A stretch of DNA of 64,000 nucleotides from Dermatophilus congolensis (GTDB lineage: Bacteria; Actinomycetota; Actinomycetes; Actinomycetales; Dermatophilaceae): the NCBI RefSeq assembly GCF_900187045.1, contig NZ_LT906453.1, positions 1,054,001-1,118,000 on the forward strand. Direction: 5' to 3'. Below the pieces are notes generated by a model that did no database searches, had not been told where the DNA came from, and saw only the letters and a program-made list of their open reading frames with translations. Positions 1 to 8,750 of this stretch are shown here, piece by piece (position 1 is the stretch's first letter; each line of letters opens with the position of its first letter). Position numbers and translations under genes: made by a program.

Positions 1-1
1 G

Positions 2-277
2 CGTGGCACCCTCAGCCTCACCGACAAAGCAGAACTGGATACCCTCCTCGAGCGATACTCCACCTCGCTAGCTGCGCTCTTCTCCTGGCAACGACATGAA
101 GACATCGCCGTCGCTGTCGAAGGCACCGACGTAGAAACAATGGGACTTTCCGGCTTCGTCGCATCTGCCGCACGCGAACTTGAACAACGCGCCAGCACCC
201 CACATGATCAGGACGCTGCCGCAGCTCGTGATGCCCTATCCCTGCTGTTCCGTCTCTCCGCGGGAGTACGTCGATGA
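2..277 (+). CDS. SbcD-like DNA repair exonuclease, C-terminal end (partial)
   Basis: An open frame runs from the window edge to a TGA that overlaps the ATG of the next gene (ATGA). The 91 visible residues are rich in Ala, Leu, Arg and Glu, begin RGTLSLTDKAELDTLLERY and end LSLLFRLSAGVRR. The metallophosphatase core would lie upstream, outside the window, so no catalytic residue is visible. The assignment rests on tight coupling to an SbcC/YhaN-like ATPase, since nuclease and SMC-like ATPase subunits of this type are usually co-transcribed in Actinobacteria (family knowledge). The product is inferred to pair with the next protein in DNA-end processing. Codons here are A/C-ending, like the first part of the next gene. 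Confidence 0.6.
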   Translation, partial: RGTLSLTDKAELDTLLERYSTSLAALFSWQRHEDIAVAVEGTDVETMGLSGFVASAARELEQRASTPHDQDAAAARDALSLLFRLSAGVRR

Positions 278-2961
278 AATTTCACGCCCTAACCGTCCGC
301 AACTTCAAAGGAATCACCGAAACCACAGTCGAATTTCCCGACACGGGCGTGATCATCATCGAAGGCCCCAACGAAGCAGGAAAATCAAGCCTCATCGAAG
401 CCATCGACTTGCTCTTCCGATACAAAGACAGCTCTAGCCACAAAGCCATCACTGAAGCTCACCCCATCGGCGAAGACGAATCTCCCTACGTTGAACTCGA
501 AGCCAGCATTGGCCCATATCGCTTTTCCTACGCCAAACGATGGGCAAAGCGCGGCGCCAATGGGGCACGAGGCCGCGGCGGAAAAACAACCCTGCACATC
601 ACTACTCCACGCACCGAAAACCATTCCGGCGTCGCCGCCCATGAACGAGCCACCGAAATACTGGAAGAATACGTAGACACCCCACTATGGGATGCCCTGC
701 GTCTCCTGCAAGGCAGCGAACTTGCCCCCATCTGTCTAGAAGGCAGTACACAACTACGCGCCGCGCTTGACGCCGCAAGCGGAGCTGGTACTGATGCTGG
801 CGGCGACGGGGATACCATTCTTACTGCTGTCGAGAGCGAATACACCCGCTACTTCACCCCCTCCACTGGGCGCCCCAAAGGCGAATACGAAAAAGCGCTT
901 GCACATGTAGCAGCTGCCCAAGAACAGCGGGATGCAGCTCAACGCGCGGTTGAGGAAGTTGACCGGGACGTCAAGCGGCATGCGAACATCAGCGCCAGCA
1001 TCGTCGATTTACGCGTAAAAGTTCAGGAGACCGAAAACCAGGCACGGCAATGGGCAACGCGGCGGGAACAAGCTGATACGGCTCGAGAACGCGAGGCTGC
1101 GGCTAAGCATGCGCTTACGGAAGCTCTTCGTGTGCAGGAGGACTCTCAGTCGCAGGCAGCTCGCCGGGAGGTGCTGATTGATGATGTCGCTGGGCGTGTG
1201 CAGCAGGTACAGGAAGCGGAGAAAGATTTCGCCGCCGCTGCGCAACAGCGAACACAGATGGCAACTCGTGCTGAGCAGGTGGGGGAAGAAATAACGCAGG
1301 CTGAGAGTCACTCTCGTGTTTGCCGGCGTGCGGTGGCGGCTGCGCGGCAGCGGCGGAGGCAGGGTGCGTTGGAGCAAGAGAAGCAGCGGTTGAGTGAACG
1401 TGTTGCGCGTGTAGATGACGTGGCAGCGCGGCTGGGGCGAGCACGTAATGAGTTGGAGGAGTTGCGTGTAGATGCGCAGCTGCGAGAGAAGCTTGAGGCT
1501 GCTGAGCGGGAAGTGGAGGTGGCACGTATTGCTCAGCGGGCGGCTTCAGCGCGGGTGACGGGGCGTGCATTGGCTGGTTCGGCTGCAGTTGAGGTTGATG
1601 GTGCTGCAGTTGAGCTGGGCGAAGATGAGAGTGAATGGGTGCTGTGTGAGCCCATTGAGGTAGTGGTTCCTGGTGTGGCGGCTTTCCGGTGGGTTCCTGA
1701 GGCGGGGGCGGCTGAGCACATTGATCAGGTGCGTCGTGCGGAACGTGAGGTGGAGCGGTTACTAGTAGAAGAGTGCGGGGTGGACAGCATGCAGGAGGCT
1801 CACCGTCAGGCATCGCGACGAGTTGTGGTGGAGGCTGAGATTGAGAGGGGTGAAGCTGAGCGCAGCGCGTTGTTGGCCGGTGATGAGATTAGTTGGATGC
1901 GCGATCGTCTTGAGGAAGTAGAAGGTGCGCTTGCCTCGATGCTTCTGAGAACGGATGGTGCTGAGGATAAGAGCGATGCGGCTGATGACGGTTCGGAGGT
2001 GGCATTAAGTGCGCTGGTGGAGGCTGAGGAGTCAGCTGCGGATGAGGTGGAGCGTCTTCGAGTACGTGGGGAAGAGGCCGCTGTTGCCGCTGCAGAGGCG
2101 AGGGAAGCCGCGACTGCTGCTGAGGCGAATCTTGTGGCTGGTCGGCGTGAGTTGCAGGTGCGGCAAAGTGAGTTGGAGGCGGCGCGTGCGCAGCTGAGCG
2201 ATGAAGACGTTAACGAGAGAGTGGTCCGTGCCGTAGCTGCTGTGCAGGAGGCGCAGGTGGAGCATGAGCAGGCTCGGCAAGCGGCACAGGAAGCTGCTAC
2301 AGGTGAAGAACAGTTGGTGGCGGTGGAGCGTCGGGTGGAGGGCGCGCGGTCTCGGTTGGCTGATGCTGAGCGTGAGTTGGTGCGTATTGAGGCTGTGCTG
2401 GAGCAGGCGGGTGGTCAGGGTAGGGCAGAGCAGTTGGATGAGGCTGCTTCGCAGTTGGAAGTGGCTGAGCATGATGCGCAGGTGGTGACGCGACGTGCGG
2501 AGGCAGCACGGATGTTGCGTGAGGTGCTGCGGGAGCACAGTGCGCAGGCTAAGGCTGCGTATGTCGCGCCGTTTAGGGCTGAGGTTGAACGGTTGGGACG
2601 GTTGGTGTACGGACCGTCTTTTCATGTGGTGGTGGCTGAAGATCTCCAGGTGCAGGAGCGGGTGCTGCACGGGGTGAATGTGCCGTTTGAGTCGTTATCC
2701 AGTGGTGCCAAGGAGCAGCTGTCGATTTTGGTGAGGTTGGCGGTGGCGCAGTTGGTGGAGCCGGGGGAGGGGGTGCCGGTGGTGATTGACGATGCGCTCG
2801 GGTATTCCGATCCGCAGCGCATTGTGGCTACTACTGCGGCTTTTGAAAGTATCGGTGAGCGGGCTCAGGTAGTGATGTTGACGTGTACTCCTGGTCGCTA
2901 TGACGGGGTGCGGGGGGCTGAGGTTGTTGTTGTTGGGCAGGATCGGTATTCGGTGGTGTAG
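274..2961 (+). CDS. SbcC/YhaN-like AAA family ATPase with coiled coil
   Basis: An 895-residue SMC/Rad50-type ATPase. The N-terminal half-ATPase carries Walker A GPNEAGKS at residues 31-38. Long Ala/Glu/Arg-rich coiled-coil stretches (about 190-430 and 500-790) flank a beta-rich central segment (about 430-490), as in other SbcC-like actinobacterial proteins. The C-terminal half has the ABC signature LSSGAKEQ, Walker B VPVVIDDALG and a D-loop-like YSDPQR. The start overlaps the upstream nuclease stop, so translation is probably coupled and the pair is expected to act on DNA ends. The Rad50-type CxxC zinc hook is absent; the centre looks like the YhaN-type variant. Base use changes inside the gene: A/C-rich codons to about position 1080, G/T-rich codons from about 1300. 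The exact substrate is unknown. Confidence 0.85.
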   Translation: MKFHALTVRNFKGITETTVEFPDTGVIIIEGPNEAGKSSLIEAIDLLFRYKDSSSHKAITEAHPIGEDESPYVELEASIGPYRFSYAKRWAKRGANGARGRGGKTTLHITTPRTENHSGVAAHERATEILEEYVDTPLWDALRLLQGSELAPICLEGSTQLRAALDAASGAGTDAGGDGDTILTAVESEYTRYFTPSTGRPKGEYEKALAHVAAAQEQRDAAQRAVEEVDRDVKRHANISASIVDLRVKVQETENQARQWATRREQADTAREREAAAKHALTEALRVQEDSQSQAARREVLIDDVAGRVQQVQEAEKDFAAAAQQRTQMATRAEQVGEEITQAESHSRVCRRAVAAARQRRRQGALEQEKQRLSERVARVDDVAARLGRARNELEELRVDAQLREKLEAAEREVEVARIAQRAASARVTGRALAGSAAVEVDGAAVELGEDESEWVLCEPIEVVVPGVAAFRWVPEAGAAEHIDQVRRAEREVERLLVEECGVDSMQEAHRQASRRVVVEAEIERGEAERSALLAGDEISWMRDRLEEVEGALASMLLRTDGAEDKSDAADDGSEVALSALVEAEESAADEVERLRVRGEEAAVAAAEAREAATAAEANLVAGRRELQVRQSELEAARAQLSDEDVNERVVRAVAAVQEAQVEHEQARQAAQEAATGEEQLVAVERRVEGARSRLADAERELVRIEAVLEQAGGQGRAEQLDEAASQLEVAEHDAQVVTRRAEAARMLREVLREHSAQAKAAYVAPFRAEVERLGRLVYGPSFHVVVAEDLQVQERVLHGVNVPFESLSSGAKEQLSILVRLAVAQLVEPGEGVPVVIDDALGYSDPQRIVATTAAFESIGERAQVVMLTCTPGRYDGVRGAEVVVVGQDRYSVV

Positions 2962-2964
2962 CGG

Positions 2965-3004
2965 CACTAGGCCGGGGCAGTCCGTGGACTGTCCCGGCCT
3001 AGTG
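2965..3004. terminator. Bidirectional stem-loop between convergent genes
   Basis: Eighteen-base arms (2965-2982 and 2987-3004) pair with a single G-U and enclose a 4-base loop. The hairpin sits in the 46 bp between the ATPase gene and the convergent reductase. No T-run follows on either strand, as is common for actinobacterial terminators. Confidence 0.75.
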
Positions 3005-3007
3005 GGG

Positions 3008-4024
3008 TTATTCAGCGACGTGGATGATGAGTTTTCCGAAGTTTTTGCCGGTGAGTAAGCCGCGGAAAGCTTCACGGGAGTTTTCCAGGCCCTCGACGAT
3101 GTCTTCTTTGTATTGGATTTTTCCTTCGTTGATCCAGGTGGTCATGTCGCGCAGGAAGTCGCTGTAGTGGTCTTTCTGGAATTCGGTTTGGATGAATCCG
3201 CGGACGGTGAGGGATTTTTTGAGGATGGTGCCCATGAGTTGGCTGCTGCGGTCGGGGCCGGCAGGTAGGTCGGTGGAGTTGTAGCCAGATACCAGGCCGC
3301 ACAGGGGGATGCGTCCGTAGGTGTTCATGCGGGGCAGGACGGCGTCGAAAACGTGTCCGCCGACGTTTTCGAAGTAGACGTCGATGCCATCGGGGGTGGC
3401 GGTGGCCAGGTCCTCGGCGAAGGTGGAGCTGCGGTGGTCCAAGGCGGCGTCAAAGCCAAGTTCTTTGAGGTATGCGGTTTTGGCTTCTCCGCCGGCGATG
3501 CCGACTGCGCGGGCGCCGTGGATGCGGGCGATTTGTCCTACGGCGGAGCCTACGGGGCCGGTTGCTGCTGCGACGGCGACGGTTTCTCCTGGGCGTGGTT
3601 TTCCAAGCAGGAGTAGCCCTGCGTATGCGGTGAATCCGGGCATGCCGAGGATGCCCAATGCGGTGGAGGGTGGTGCTTTGTCGGGGTCGAGGCGGGTGAG
3701 GTGGGCGACGTTTTCTACGGAGTGGGTTTGCCATCCGCCGTAGCCCAGGACGAGGTCTCCGGGGGTGAGTTCGCCGCCGGGGCATTCAAGGACACGGGAG
3801 ACGGTTCCGCCGACGATTGTGCTGCCGAGTTCTAGTGGTGGGAAGTAAGACTCGGCTTGGCTCATACGTCCGCGCATGTAGGGGTCTAGGGACAGGGAGA
3901 GGGTTTGGAGAAGGGCTTGGCCGGGTTCGGGTGTGGTGAGTTGGGTTTCTTCGATGCGGAGGTCTTCGTCGGTGGGTTCGCCGTTGGGGTACTGCGCGAG
4001 AAACACTCGTGTGGTTGTTGGCAT
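3008..4024 (-). CDS. NADP-dependent MDR oxidoreductase (CurA / leukotriene B4 dehydrogenase-like)
   Basis: A 338-residue zinc-independent medium-chain reductase. Visible family marks are the N-terminal substrate segment LSLDPYMRGRM (about 43-53), the nucleotide-binding stretch AAATGPVGSAVGQIA (about 150-165) and the downstream VYFENVGG motif typical of the prostaglandin reductase/CurA branch. Such enzymes reduce alpha,beta-unsaturated ketones and aldehydes with NADPH in the cytosol (family knowledge); the substrate here is unknown. Its length is normal for the family. The gene is monocistronic, convergent with the ATPase gene and separated from it by a strong hairpin. Its coding strand is A/C-rich, so the G+T skew of the plus strand continues across it although it faces the other way. 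Confidence 0.9.
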   Translation of the reverse strand: MPTTTRVFLAQYPNGEPTDEDLRIEETQLTTPEPGQALLQTLSLSLDPYMRGRMSQAESYFPPLELGSTIVGGTVSRVLECPGGELTPGDLVLGYGGWQTHSVENVAHLTRLDPDKAPPSTALGILGMPGFTAYAGLLLLGKPRPGETVAVAAATGPVGSAVGQIARIHGARAVGIAGGEAKTAYLKELGFDAALDHRSSTFAEDLATATPDGIDVYFENVGGHVFDAVLPRMNTYGRIPLCGLVSGYNSTDLPAGPDRSSQLMGTILKKSLTVRGFIQTEFQKDHYSDFLRDMTTWINEGKIQYKEDIVEGLENSREAFRGLLTGKNFGKLIIHVAE

Positions 4025-4152
4025 GTGAATTCCTCTCGACGCGTCTGGTTTTCGTGAGTTGCGTTGACTAACTCATCACATTTGTTGGATTACGTCACCT
4101 ATACGGTGCCTCGGTGGTGATGGGCTGTACGCGTAGTCGGTTGGGGCAGAGG

Positions 4153-5382
4153 CTAGATCCGTCCTGGCTTCATGTTTGCGAAGAGGATGCCGCGACGTTT
4201 GAGGGCGACGCCGATTGATTCGGTGAATTTGGGGTGGGGGATGCTGAGCCAGGTTCCTCCAAGGGGGAGGAAGGCGAAGGTGGTCATGAGGAGCCCTACA
4301 GGAGGGTGAAGGAAAAAAAGAATGATTCCGGTGAGGAGATAGATCAGGAAAAGAATGCTGATGAAGAACAATCGGGTGGTGAATATTCCGAGTCGTCCTC
4401 CGATGGTTTGGGTGACAATTCCATCGATGATGATCGATAGGAGGGCCAAGCTCAAGAGGCAACCAATGGTGGCCAAGACGATAATCACGGCGATAAGGGC
4501 TAGGGAAAAACCGCCTCTAACTACACCCAAGGCGAGGTTAAAAAGAATCCATCCGAGGGCTACGTAGATCGTGGGTGAAATGGGGAAGCCGTGTGACCAT
4601 GATTTGAGGGATTCACGGATTGGGAGACCTGTTTTATCGATGATGACTCCCCTGCGCTCGGCATTATGGATGTGTTTTTCATAGGCTTGTACTGCAGAAT
4701 TCAGGTTCGCTTTTTGGAGTTTGTCCATGAGCTGCAGCAGATGTAACGATTCGGTGGATCGTGAGGTGAGAGCGGTCAGTGCGCTGCAGATCAGGACACT
4801 GCCGAGGGGAATGAGGAAGTCTGCTGACTGAGCTTTTTTCCCGTCTTCGGGTAGCTGGATCAGTAGCCAGCTGAATGCAGCGCCGGTGGCTCCTACATAG
4901 GAGACGAGGATGTCTAGAACAATGACACGCGCTTTGGCTTCGATGTGCGTGTTCATGTCGTTCTCGGAAGGGGAGGGCGGGACTTGTCCTTGCATGGTGT
5001 GCGCGACGAAAAGGGTTACCACGATTGCTGCGAACCCAGAAGCGACGGCTGATGGTTCGAGTCCTTCGAAAGCGTTTCCTTGGAATTCGGTATCCCACCA
5101 TGTGGCTAGGGCATTTTCGGCGCTTCCGGGGCTTCTGAGTAGGTAGGGCAGGGCGGTCAAAGGGGAAACGATCAGAAGGCTCCCGAAGGCTACTGCCCAG
5201 ATCCTTCGCCAAATGTCGCTGATTGCTTCACGTAAAGCTTGGGTTTCGGTGCGGGGGTCGTTGAGCTGGGGGTTGGGAAGGTTCGCTCGCCGAATCAGCC
5301 AGGGGACTTTCCTGGACCGGGCAGCGCGGGAGGTGGCCGGTGAGTTGGGTAGAGGCACGGTGGAATCATCAGGGGTGTTCAT
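4153..5382 (-). CDS. Polytopic membrane protein of unknown function
   Basis: A 409-residue protein I do not recognise. After a charged 50-residue cytosolic N-terminus there are about seven or eight hydrophobic segments (roughly 63-83, 112-132, 155-178, 190-207, 282-300, 304-330, 340-385). A soluble loop of about 75 residues between the fourth and fifth is rich in Lys, Gln, Glu and His. No enzyme motif is visible. The start is supported by GGAG six bases before the ATG. It is transcribed away from the 0.9 kb sparse region to its right and ends before the promoter region of the reductase, apparently as a single-gene unit. A transporter or stress-responsive membrane protein is possible, but nothing in the sequence decides this. 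Confidence 0.7.
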   Translation of the reverse strand: MNTPDDSTVPLPNSPATSRAARSRKVPWLIRRANLPNPQLNDPRTETQALREAISDIWRRIWAVAFGSLLIVSPLTALPYLLRSPGSAENALATWWDTEFQGNAFEGLEPSAVASGFAAIVVTLFVAHTMQGQVPPSPSENDMNTHIEAKARVIVLDILVSYVGATGAAFSWLLIQLPEDGKKAQSADFLIPLGSVLICSALTALTSRSTESLHLLQLMDKLQKANLNSAVQAYEKHIHNAERRGVIIDKTGLPIRESLKSWSHGFPISPTIYVALGWILFNLALGVVRGGFSLALIAVIIVLATIGCLLSLALLSIIIDGIVTQTIGGRLGIFTTRLFFISILFLIYLLTGIILFFLHPPVGLLMTTFAFLPLGGTWLSIPHPKFTESIGVALKRRGILFANMKPGRI

Positions 5383-5765
5383 GGGGCACTCCGAGAGGCA
5401 AGTGACGTTTCGCGCATTTCATCAGAAGTGGTGAATGCGTTGTCGCTCTTGTGGGTTGGTGTTCAAAGGTTGTGGTGGTTGGTGTCGTGGTCACGTCTAT
5501 CTGTGACGCTTTATGTCGATACGTTTTTCGAGGTGTGTAGTCGCATATGTGGCTGTGCGCTTTTGGGCTAGAGGGCAGGGGGTGTTGGGGGAGTGGGTGC
5601 CCTCAGTGTTTCGGCGTTCTCTTCAGTTCCGTGCATGCGGTTATTCCGTTATAAGAGCGGTTCGTAGTGCTTTAGTTGTGCGACGCGCGCCGGGGGCTTC
5701 CATGGGTTGAGGTGCGTGGTGGGGATACTGGTGTGGTCGGTTTATTCAGCGTCGCGGAGTGCCTC
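5383..5765. other. Intergenic region, G/T-rich on the plus strand
   Basis: About 380 bases between divergently read genes. The plus strand is strikingly G/T-rich around 5440-5500. Short open frames here lack ribosome sites and recognisable composition. It must hold the promoter of the membrane protein gene and possibly that of the mini-lipoprotein; I cannot place either with confidence. Confidence 0.4.
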
Positions 5766-5945
5766 ATGAGATCTGATATCGGGTTGGCTGCCGTTGCATT
5801 GGCATTGTCATTAGCAGCGTGTTCTGCGGCCGAAGCGCCTCCTGTTGCAAACGATGAAACGCAAGCGAGAGCAGTTGTTGCAGCTGTGCAATACGGGCGG
5901 TGTCACGGTTTCATGTGTGCAGATATTCAACCTGAGGTGGCATAA
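5766..5945 (+). CDS. Small putative lipoprotein (59 aa)
   Basis: A 59-codon frame starts at an ATG preceded by GGAG with a six-base gap. The N-terminus is a good lipoprotein signal: a short start, a hydrophobic stretch (LAAVALALSLAAC) and a lipobox with Cys at residue 19. Only about 40 mature residues follow, with two more Cys (GRCHGFMC), before the stop. The mature part resembles nothing I know. The short length, together with the low-G+C non-coding DNA downstream, suggests either a genuine micro-lipoprotein or the surviving front of a gene broken by a frameshift or stop. It is isolated and not in an operon. Confidence 0.45.
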   Translation: MRSDIGLAAVALALSLAACSAAEAPPVANDETQARAVVAAVQYGRCHGFMCADIQPEVA

Positions 5946-6230
5946 AGCTATCCATGGCGAAGAAATAAGTTCTTTTACGGGTGGTCAAATTTTTCTCTAC
6001 TGCGCCTGTGGAAATGAGGTGTTCCTCTCAAGGGTGCGGGGTCATTCCCGGCAAAATGCCAATATAGTTGGGGTGGAGAAATCCACCTATATGAAGTGGT
6101 GGAAAACAAAAACATCTATTTACTTCCGCTGAGAAACAGCTAAACGTGCAGCTGGACGAGGGCTGCCTTGCAGGCGCAATATATCTATGGACCCCCGTTT
6201 TCGCGCGGGCACCCTACTACCCCAGACATT
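5946..6230. other. Low-G+C non-coding stretch
   Basis: This segment is visibly richer in A/T than its surroundings and contains an imperfect inverted repeat (6062-6092: six-base arms around a GAAA loop, extended by an ATATA/TATAT pair with a bulge). A frame overlapping it can be read but lacks a ribosome site and typical codon use. It may be a decayed gene and also holds the promoter of the hydrolase gene. Confidence 0.35.
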
Positions 6231-6253
6231 AAAAAACCGCCCCTAAGGCGGTT
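6231..6253 (-). terminator. Intrinsic terminator on the minus strand
   Basis: Seven-base arms (6235-6241 and 6247-6253) enclose a five-base loop. Read on the minus strand the hairpin is followed by six T, the classic intrinsic form. The plus-strand side has no T-run. No minus-strand gene lies to its right for more than 2.4 kb. Confidence 0.55.
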
Positions 6254-6292
6254 ATGTCTCGGGCCCTACCTGTCTCGCACGATGGAGCCACC

Positions 6293-8686
6293 ATGTCTAG
6301 TTTCATCCGAAAACACCCTCGCGCAGGGTCTTTCGGCGCTGCTCTCCTCCTCGCTACCGGATCAGCTACCGCACCTGTTTTCACTCCGACCTCTGCTCAA
6401 GCCGTCTCGGGCACTGCAGCCCGCACCACTAACGATCAATCTGCGCAGACAAACGCAGGCACCTATAAGACACGCTCATTCGACTATCAGCATGGCTCGG
6501 TTTTCGTGCCGCAGATCAAGAAGAACAATGTCATTCGAGGGCACGTCGTGGAGCCGGTCGGTGCGCCCGGTAACCGACCTGTCATCTTCTTCTTGCACGG
6601 GTTTTTCGACACCTGCACCAATGCCGCCAAAGAGAGCGTCTCAGAGTGGCCTTGTCCTCAAGGCGCTCGCGAAGTCCCGAACTATCGCGGATACGACTAT
6701 GCCCAGAAAGCGCTCGCAGCGCAGGGGTACTACACCGTTTCTATTGATGCGAACGCCGTCACAGCTAACGACCAAGAACTCCCAGACAAAGGCGCCGCAG
6801 CTCGCTCCGTTGTAGCTCGCGCGAACCTGAAGCTTCTTGCTACCGCGGCTTCCTCTCCTTCGTCAGTGTCGTGGCAAGGTAAAACAGCATTCGACCTGAA
6901 AAAAACGATGCTTATCGGACACTCTCGTGGCGGGGAAGGGGTGGGGCGCACAGCACTCGATAGCACCACCAATGACCCATGGCGCGTGGCTGGGGTTCTC
7001 ACTCTTGCGCCCACGAACTTCGGGCGCATCAGCACTCCTAATGTGCCTTCCGTGTCCATGCTGCCTACCTGTGACGGTGACGTCACTGGTCTTGAAGGGC
7101 AGATCTACACCGACGCACCGGGTCGTTACGGCGCCGGGGCAGCATTCCATTCCAGCCTCGTTCTCACCGGGGGAGTGCATAACTTCTTCAACACGGAGTG
7201 GACTCCCGGTTTGGGCGTAGCAGCAGGACTGGATGATGGCACTCGTGCTGCTTGTCCAGCAAAAACGCGAATCAGTGCCAAACAGCAGCGCGATGCTTTT
7301 GTGACGTACGCGGGAGAAACCGCTCGGGCGTTCCTTCTTGGGGATCGTAATGCTCAGCAAGTTTTGGATGGTCGGAAAACCGCCAAAGGTGCTGGGGCCA
7401 ATAGCGTCACGGCGCTGCCACTTGGAGGAAACCGCATCACTGTGATGAATGCGCTGGGAGCGACGTCGACCAAAGGTCTGACAGGCACCCCCACTGATCG
7501 CGCCACGTGGTGCACTGCGGAGAAATGCCGCACCGACTCTGACCGCAGCGCTTCCCCGCACTGGTTGGATAATGACTCCCGGAACGGATTTGCGCTCCAC
7601 ATGCCTCTGGATCAGGGGCAAGCTGGCGGGATCAAATTCGCTGCGCCGACACCTCTTCAACGAGGTGACTCTTTTGAAGCGCGCATCGTGGTTCGCGGGC
7701 CGAAGGCTGCCCGTATGAAGGCAACCCTTCTCGATGCCCAAGGCAAAGAGCTGCACACGGCCCCCGTGAACTTGTCCCGTCTAGGTGGGAAAGAACCAAC
7801 GGATCAGGGATCACACGTGCGTGACCTTGCCCAACTGTGGCGGGTTGATCTGCCTGATGGAGTTCAGGGGAAAACTCTAGGCGGTATCCGTTTCACTGCT
7901 TCTTCTGCAAGCGATATTGCTGTTCTCGACATGTCTATTGCTCGAGGGCAAGGGGGAATGACGGCCACGCCTCCTCCGGCGATTATTGAGGCCCCAACGA
8001 AAGTTGTCCGTGTTAACGAGGGAAACAAGCGTCATCAAATTAATGTGACTTTGCCGATTCAGGGGCGCGTGACGGCTCCGGCTCAGGTCGGAATTGTTAC
8101 GGATGCCGCGGGTAAGGATGGAGATAAAGATCTTTCTAACGTCAGCTGGGTGCAGGTCAAGCCTGGACAGCAGTCAGTGAATCTTCCCTTCACTGTGGAG
8201 GGGAATACTGTTGACGATGAGACGGTGCGTAAACAGATCGGTATTGAAACGCGCGGGCCGATTGTGGTGCGTAACCCCATTGGTCTTGTCGAGGTTGTTG
8301 ATGACGATCCCGACCCCACTTTCTCTGTCATTCCCGAGCAAGCCACAGCGAAGGCTGGTGGCGTGCTTGAGTGGAAGATCAAGATGAATGGCTCGACGAA
8401 CCGTTCATCTGGGTTGGTTGTTCAGCCTGAGCCGGCTGGAGCCAAGGAGATTTTGTCTAAAGAGCTCAATGAGGCGACGCGCAAAGCCTTCGGGATCGAA
8501 AAAGCTACGGGAGATGTCTTCTCCAAGAATGCGCAGTCGATCGATGTGAAGTTCGACAAGAAAACTCAGACGGCAACGGTGCGTGTCGCGGCTGCTCCTG
8601 GAGTAGCCGGACGTGAGGTGAAGCTCAAGCTTTCGTTTACCGCGTTCAACGTTCCGGACAAGATCCTTACCGGCAAGATCGGCTAA
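6293..8686 (+). CDS. Secreted alpha/beta hydrolase with C-terminal Calx-beta-like domain
   Basis: A 797-residue exported protein. The ATG at 6293 is chosen because GGAG lies five bases upstream and a signal peptide follows, ending near TSAQA (residue 37). The hydrolase domain (about 55-365) has the oxyanion segment FFLHGFFD, the nucleophile elbow GHSRGG (Ser211), an acidic segment CDGDVTG and a candidate His in GGVHNFFNTEW. This layout matches the chlorophyllase/PET-hydrolase-like branch of alpha/beta hydrolases. A middle beta-rich region (about 430-560) precedes a Calx-beta-like domain (about 570-690) ending VEVVDDDPDP, and a final beta domain. The likely role is an extracellular esterase or lipase; the substrate is unknown. 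It is monocistronic, bounded by a strong hairpin. Confidence 0.8.
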   Translation: MSSFIRKHPRAGSFGAALLLATGSATAPVFTPTSAQAVSGTAARTTNDQSAQTNAGTYKTRSFDYQHGSVFVPQIKKNNVIRGHVVEPVGAPGNRPVIFFLHGFFDTCTNAAKESVSEWPCPQGAREVPNYRGYDYAQKALAAQGYYTVSIDANAVTANDQELPDKGAAARSVVARANLKLLATAASSPSSVSWQGKTAFDLKKTMLIGHSRGGEGVGRTALDSTTNDPWRVAGVLTLAPTNFGRISTPNVPSVSMLPTCDGDVTGLEGQIYTDAPGRYGAGAAFHSSLVLTGGVHNFFNTEWTPGLGVAAGLDDGTRAACPAKTRISAKQQRDAFVTYAGETARAFLLGDRNAQQVLDGRKTAKGAGANSVTALPLGGNRITVMNALGATSTKGLTGTPTDRATWCTAEKCRTDSDRSASPHWLDNDSRNGFALHMPLDQGQAGGIKFAAPTPLQRGDSFEARIVVRGPKAARMKATLLDAQGKELHTAPVNLSRLGGKEPTDQGSHVRDLAQLWRVDLPDGVQGKTLGGIRFTASSASDIAVLDMSIARGQGGMTATPPPAIIEAPTKVVRVNEGNKRHQINVTLPIQGRVTAPAQVGIVTDAAGKDGDKDLSNVSWVQVKPGQQSVNLPFTVEGNTVDDETVRKQIGIETRGPIVVRNPIGLVEVVDDDPDPTFSVIPEQATAKAGGVLEWKIKMNGSTNRSSGLVVQPEPAGAKEILSKELNEATRKAFGIEKATGDVFSKNAQSIDVKFDKKTQTATVRVAAAPGVAGREVKLKLSFTAFNVPDKILTGKIG

Positions 8687-8697
8687 ACGCCACATGA

Positions 8698-8748
8698 GAA
8701 CGGTAGTGGCCCCGGACCAGTATCGCTGGTCCGGGGCCACTACCGTTC
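8698..8748. terminator. Perfect 23-bp stem-loop
   Basis: Arms 8698-8720 and 8726-8748 are perfectly complementary with a five-base loop. It lies 11 bases after the hydrolase stop and 3 bases before the 3' end of the convergent tRNA gene, so it probably terminates both. There is no T-run. Confidence 0.8.
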
Positions 8749-8750
8749 TA

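Noticed and set aside
1115-1813. Long minus-strand open frame inside the SbcC-like gene
   Set aside because: Its Pro/His/Gln-rich product is the antisense reading of a G/T-rich coding gene with clear ATPase motifs; no ribosome site.
5513-5710. 65-codon plus-strand frame in the sparse region
   Set aside because: No ribosome site, arginine-rich random composition, no signal or motif.
5845-6132. 95-codon plus-strand frame overlapping the mini-lipoprotein
   Set aside because: No ribosome site, no recognisable pattern; more likely decayed or non-coding DNA.
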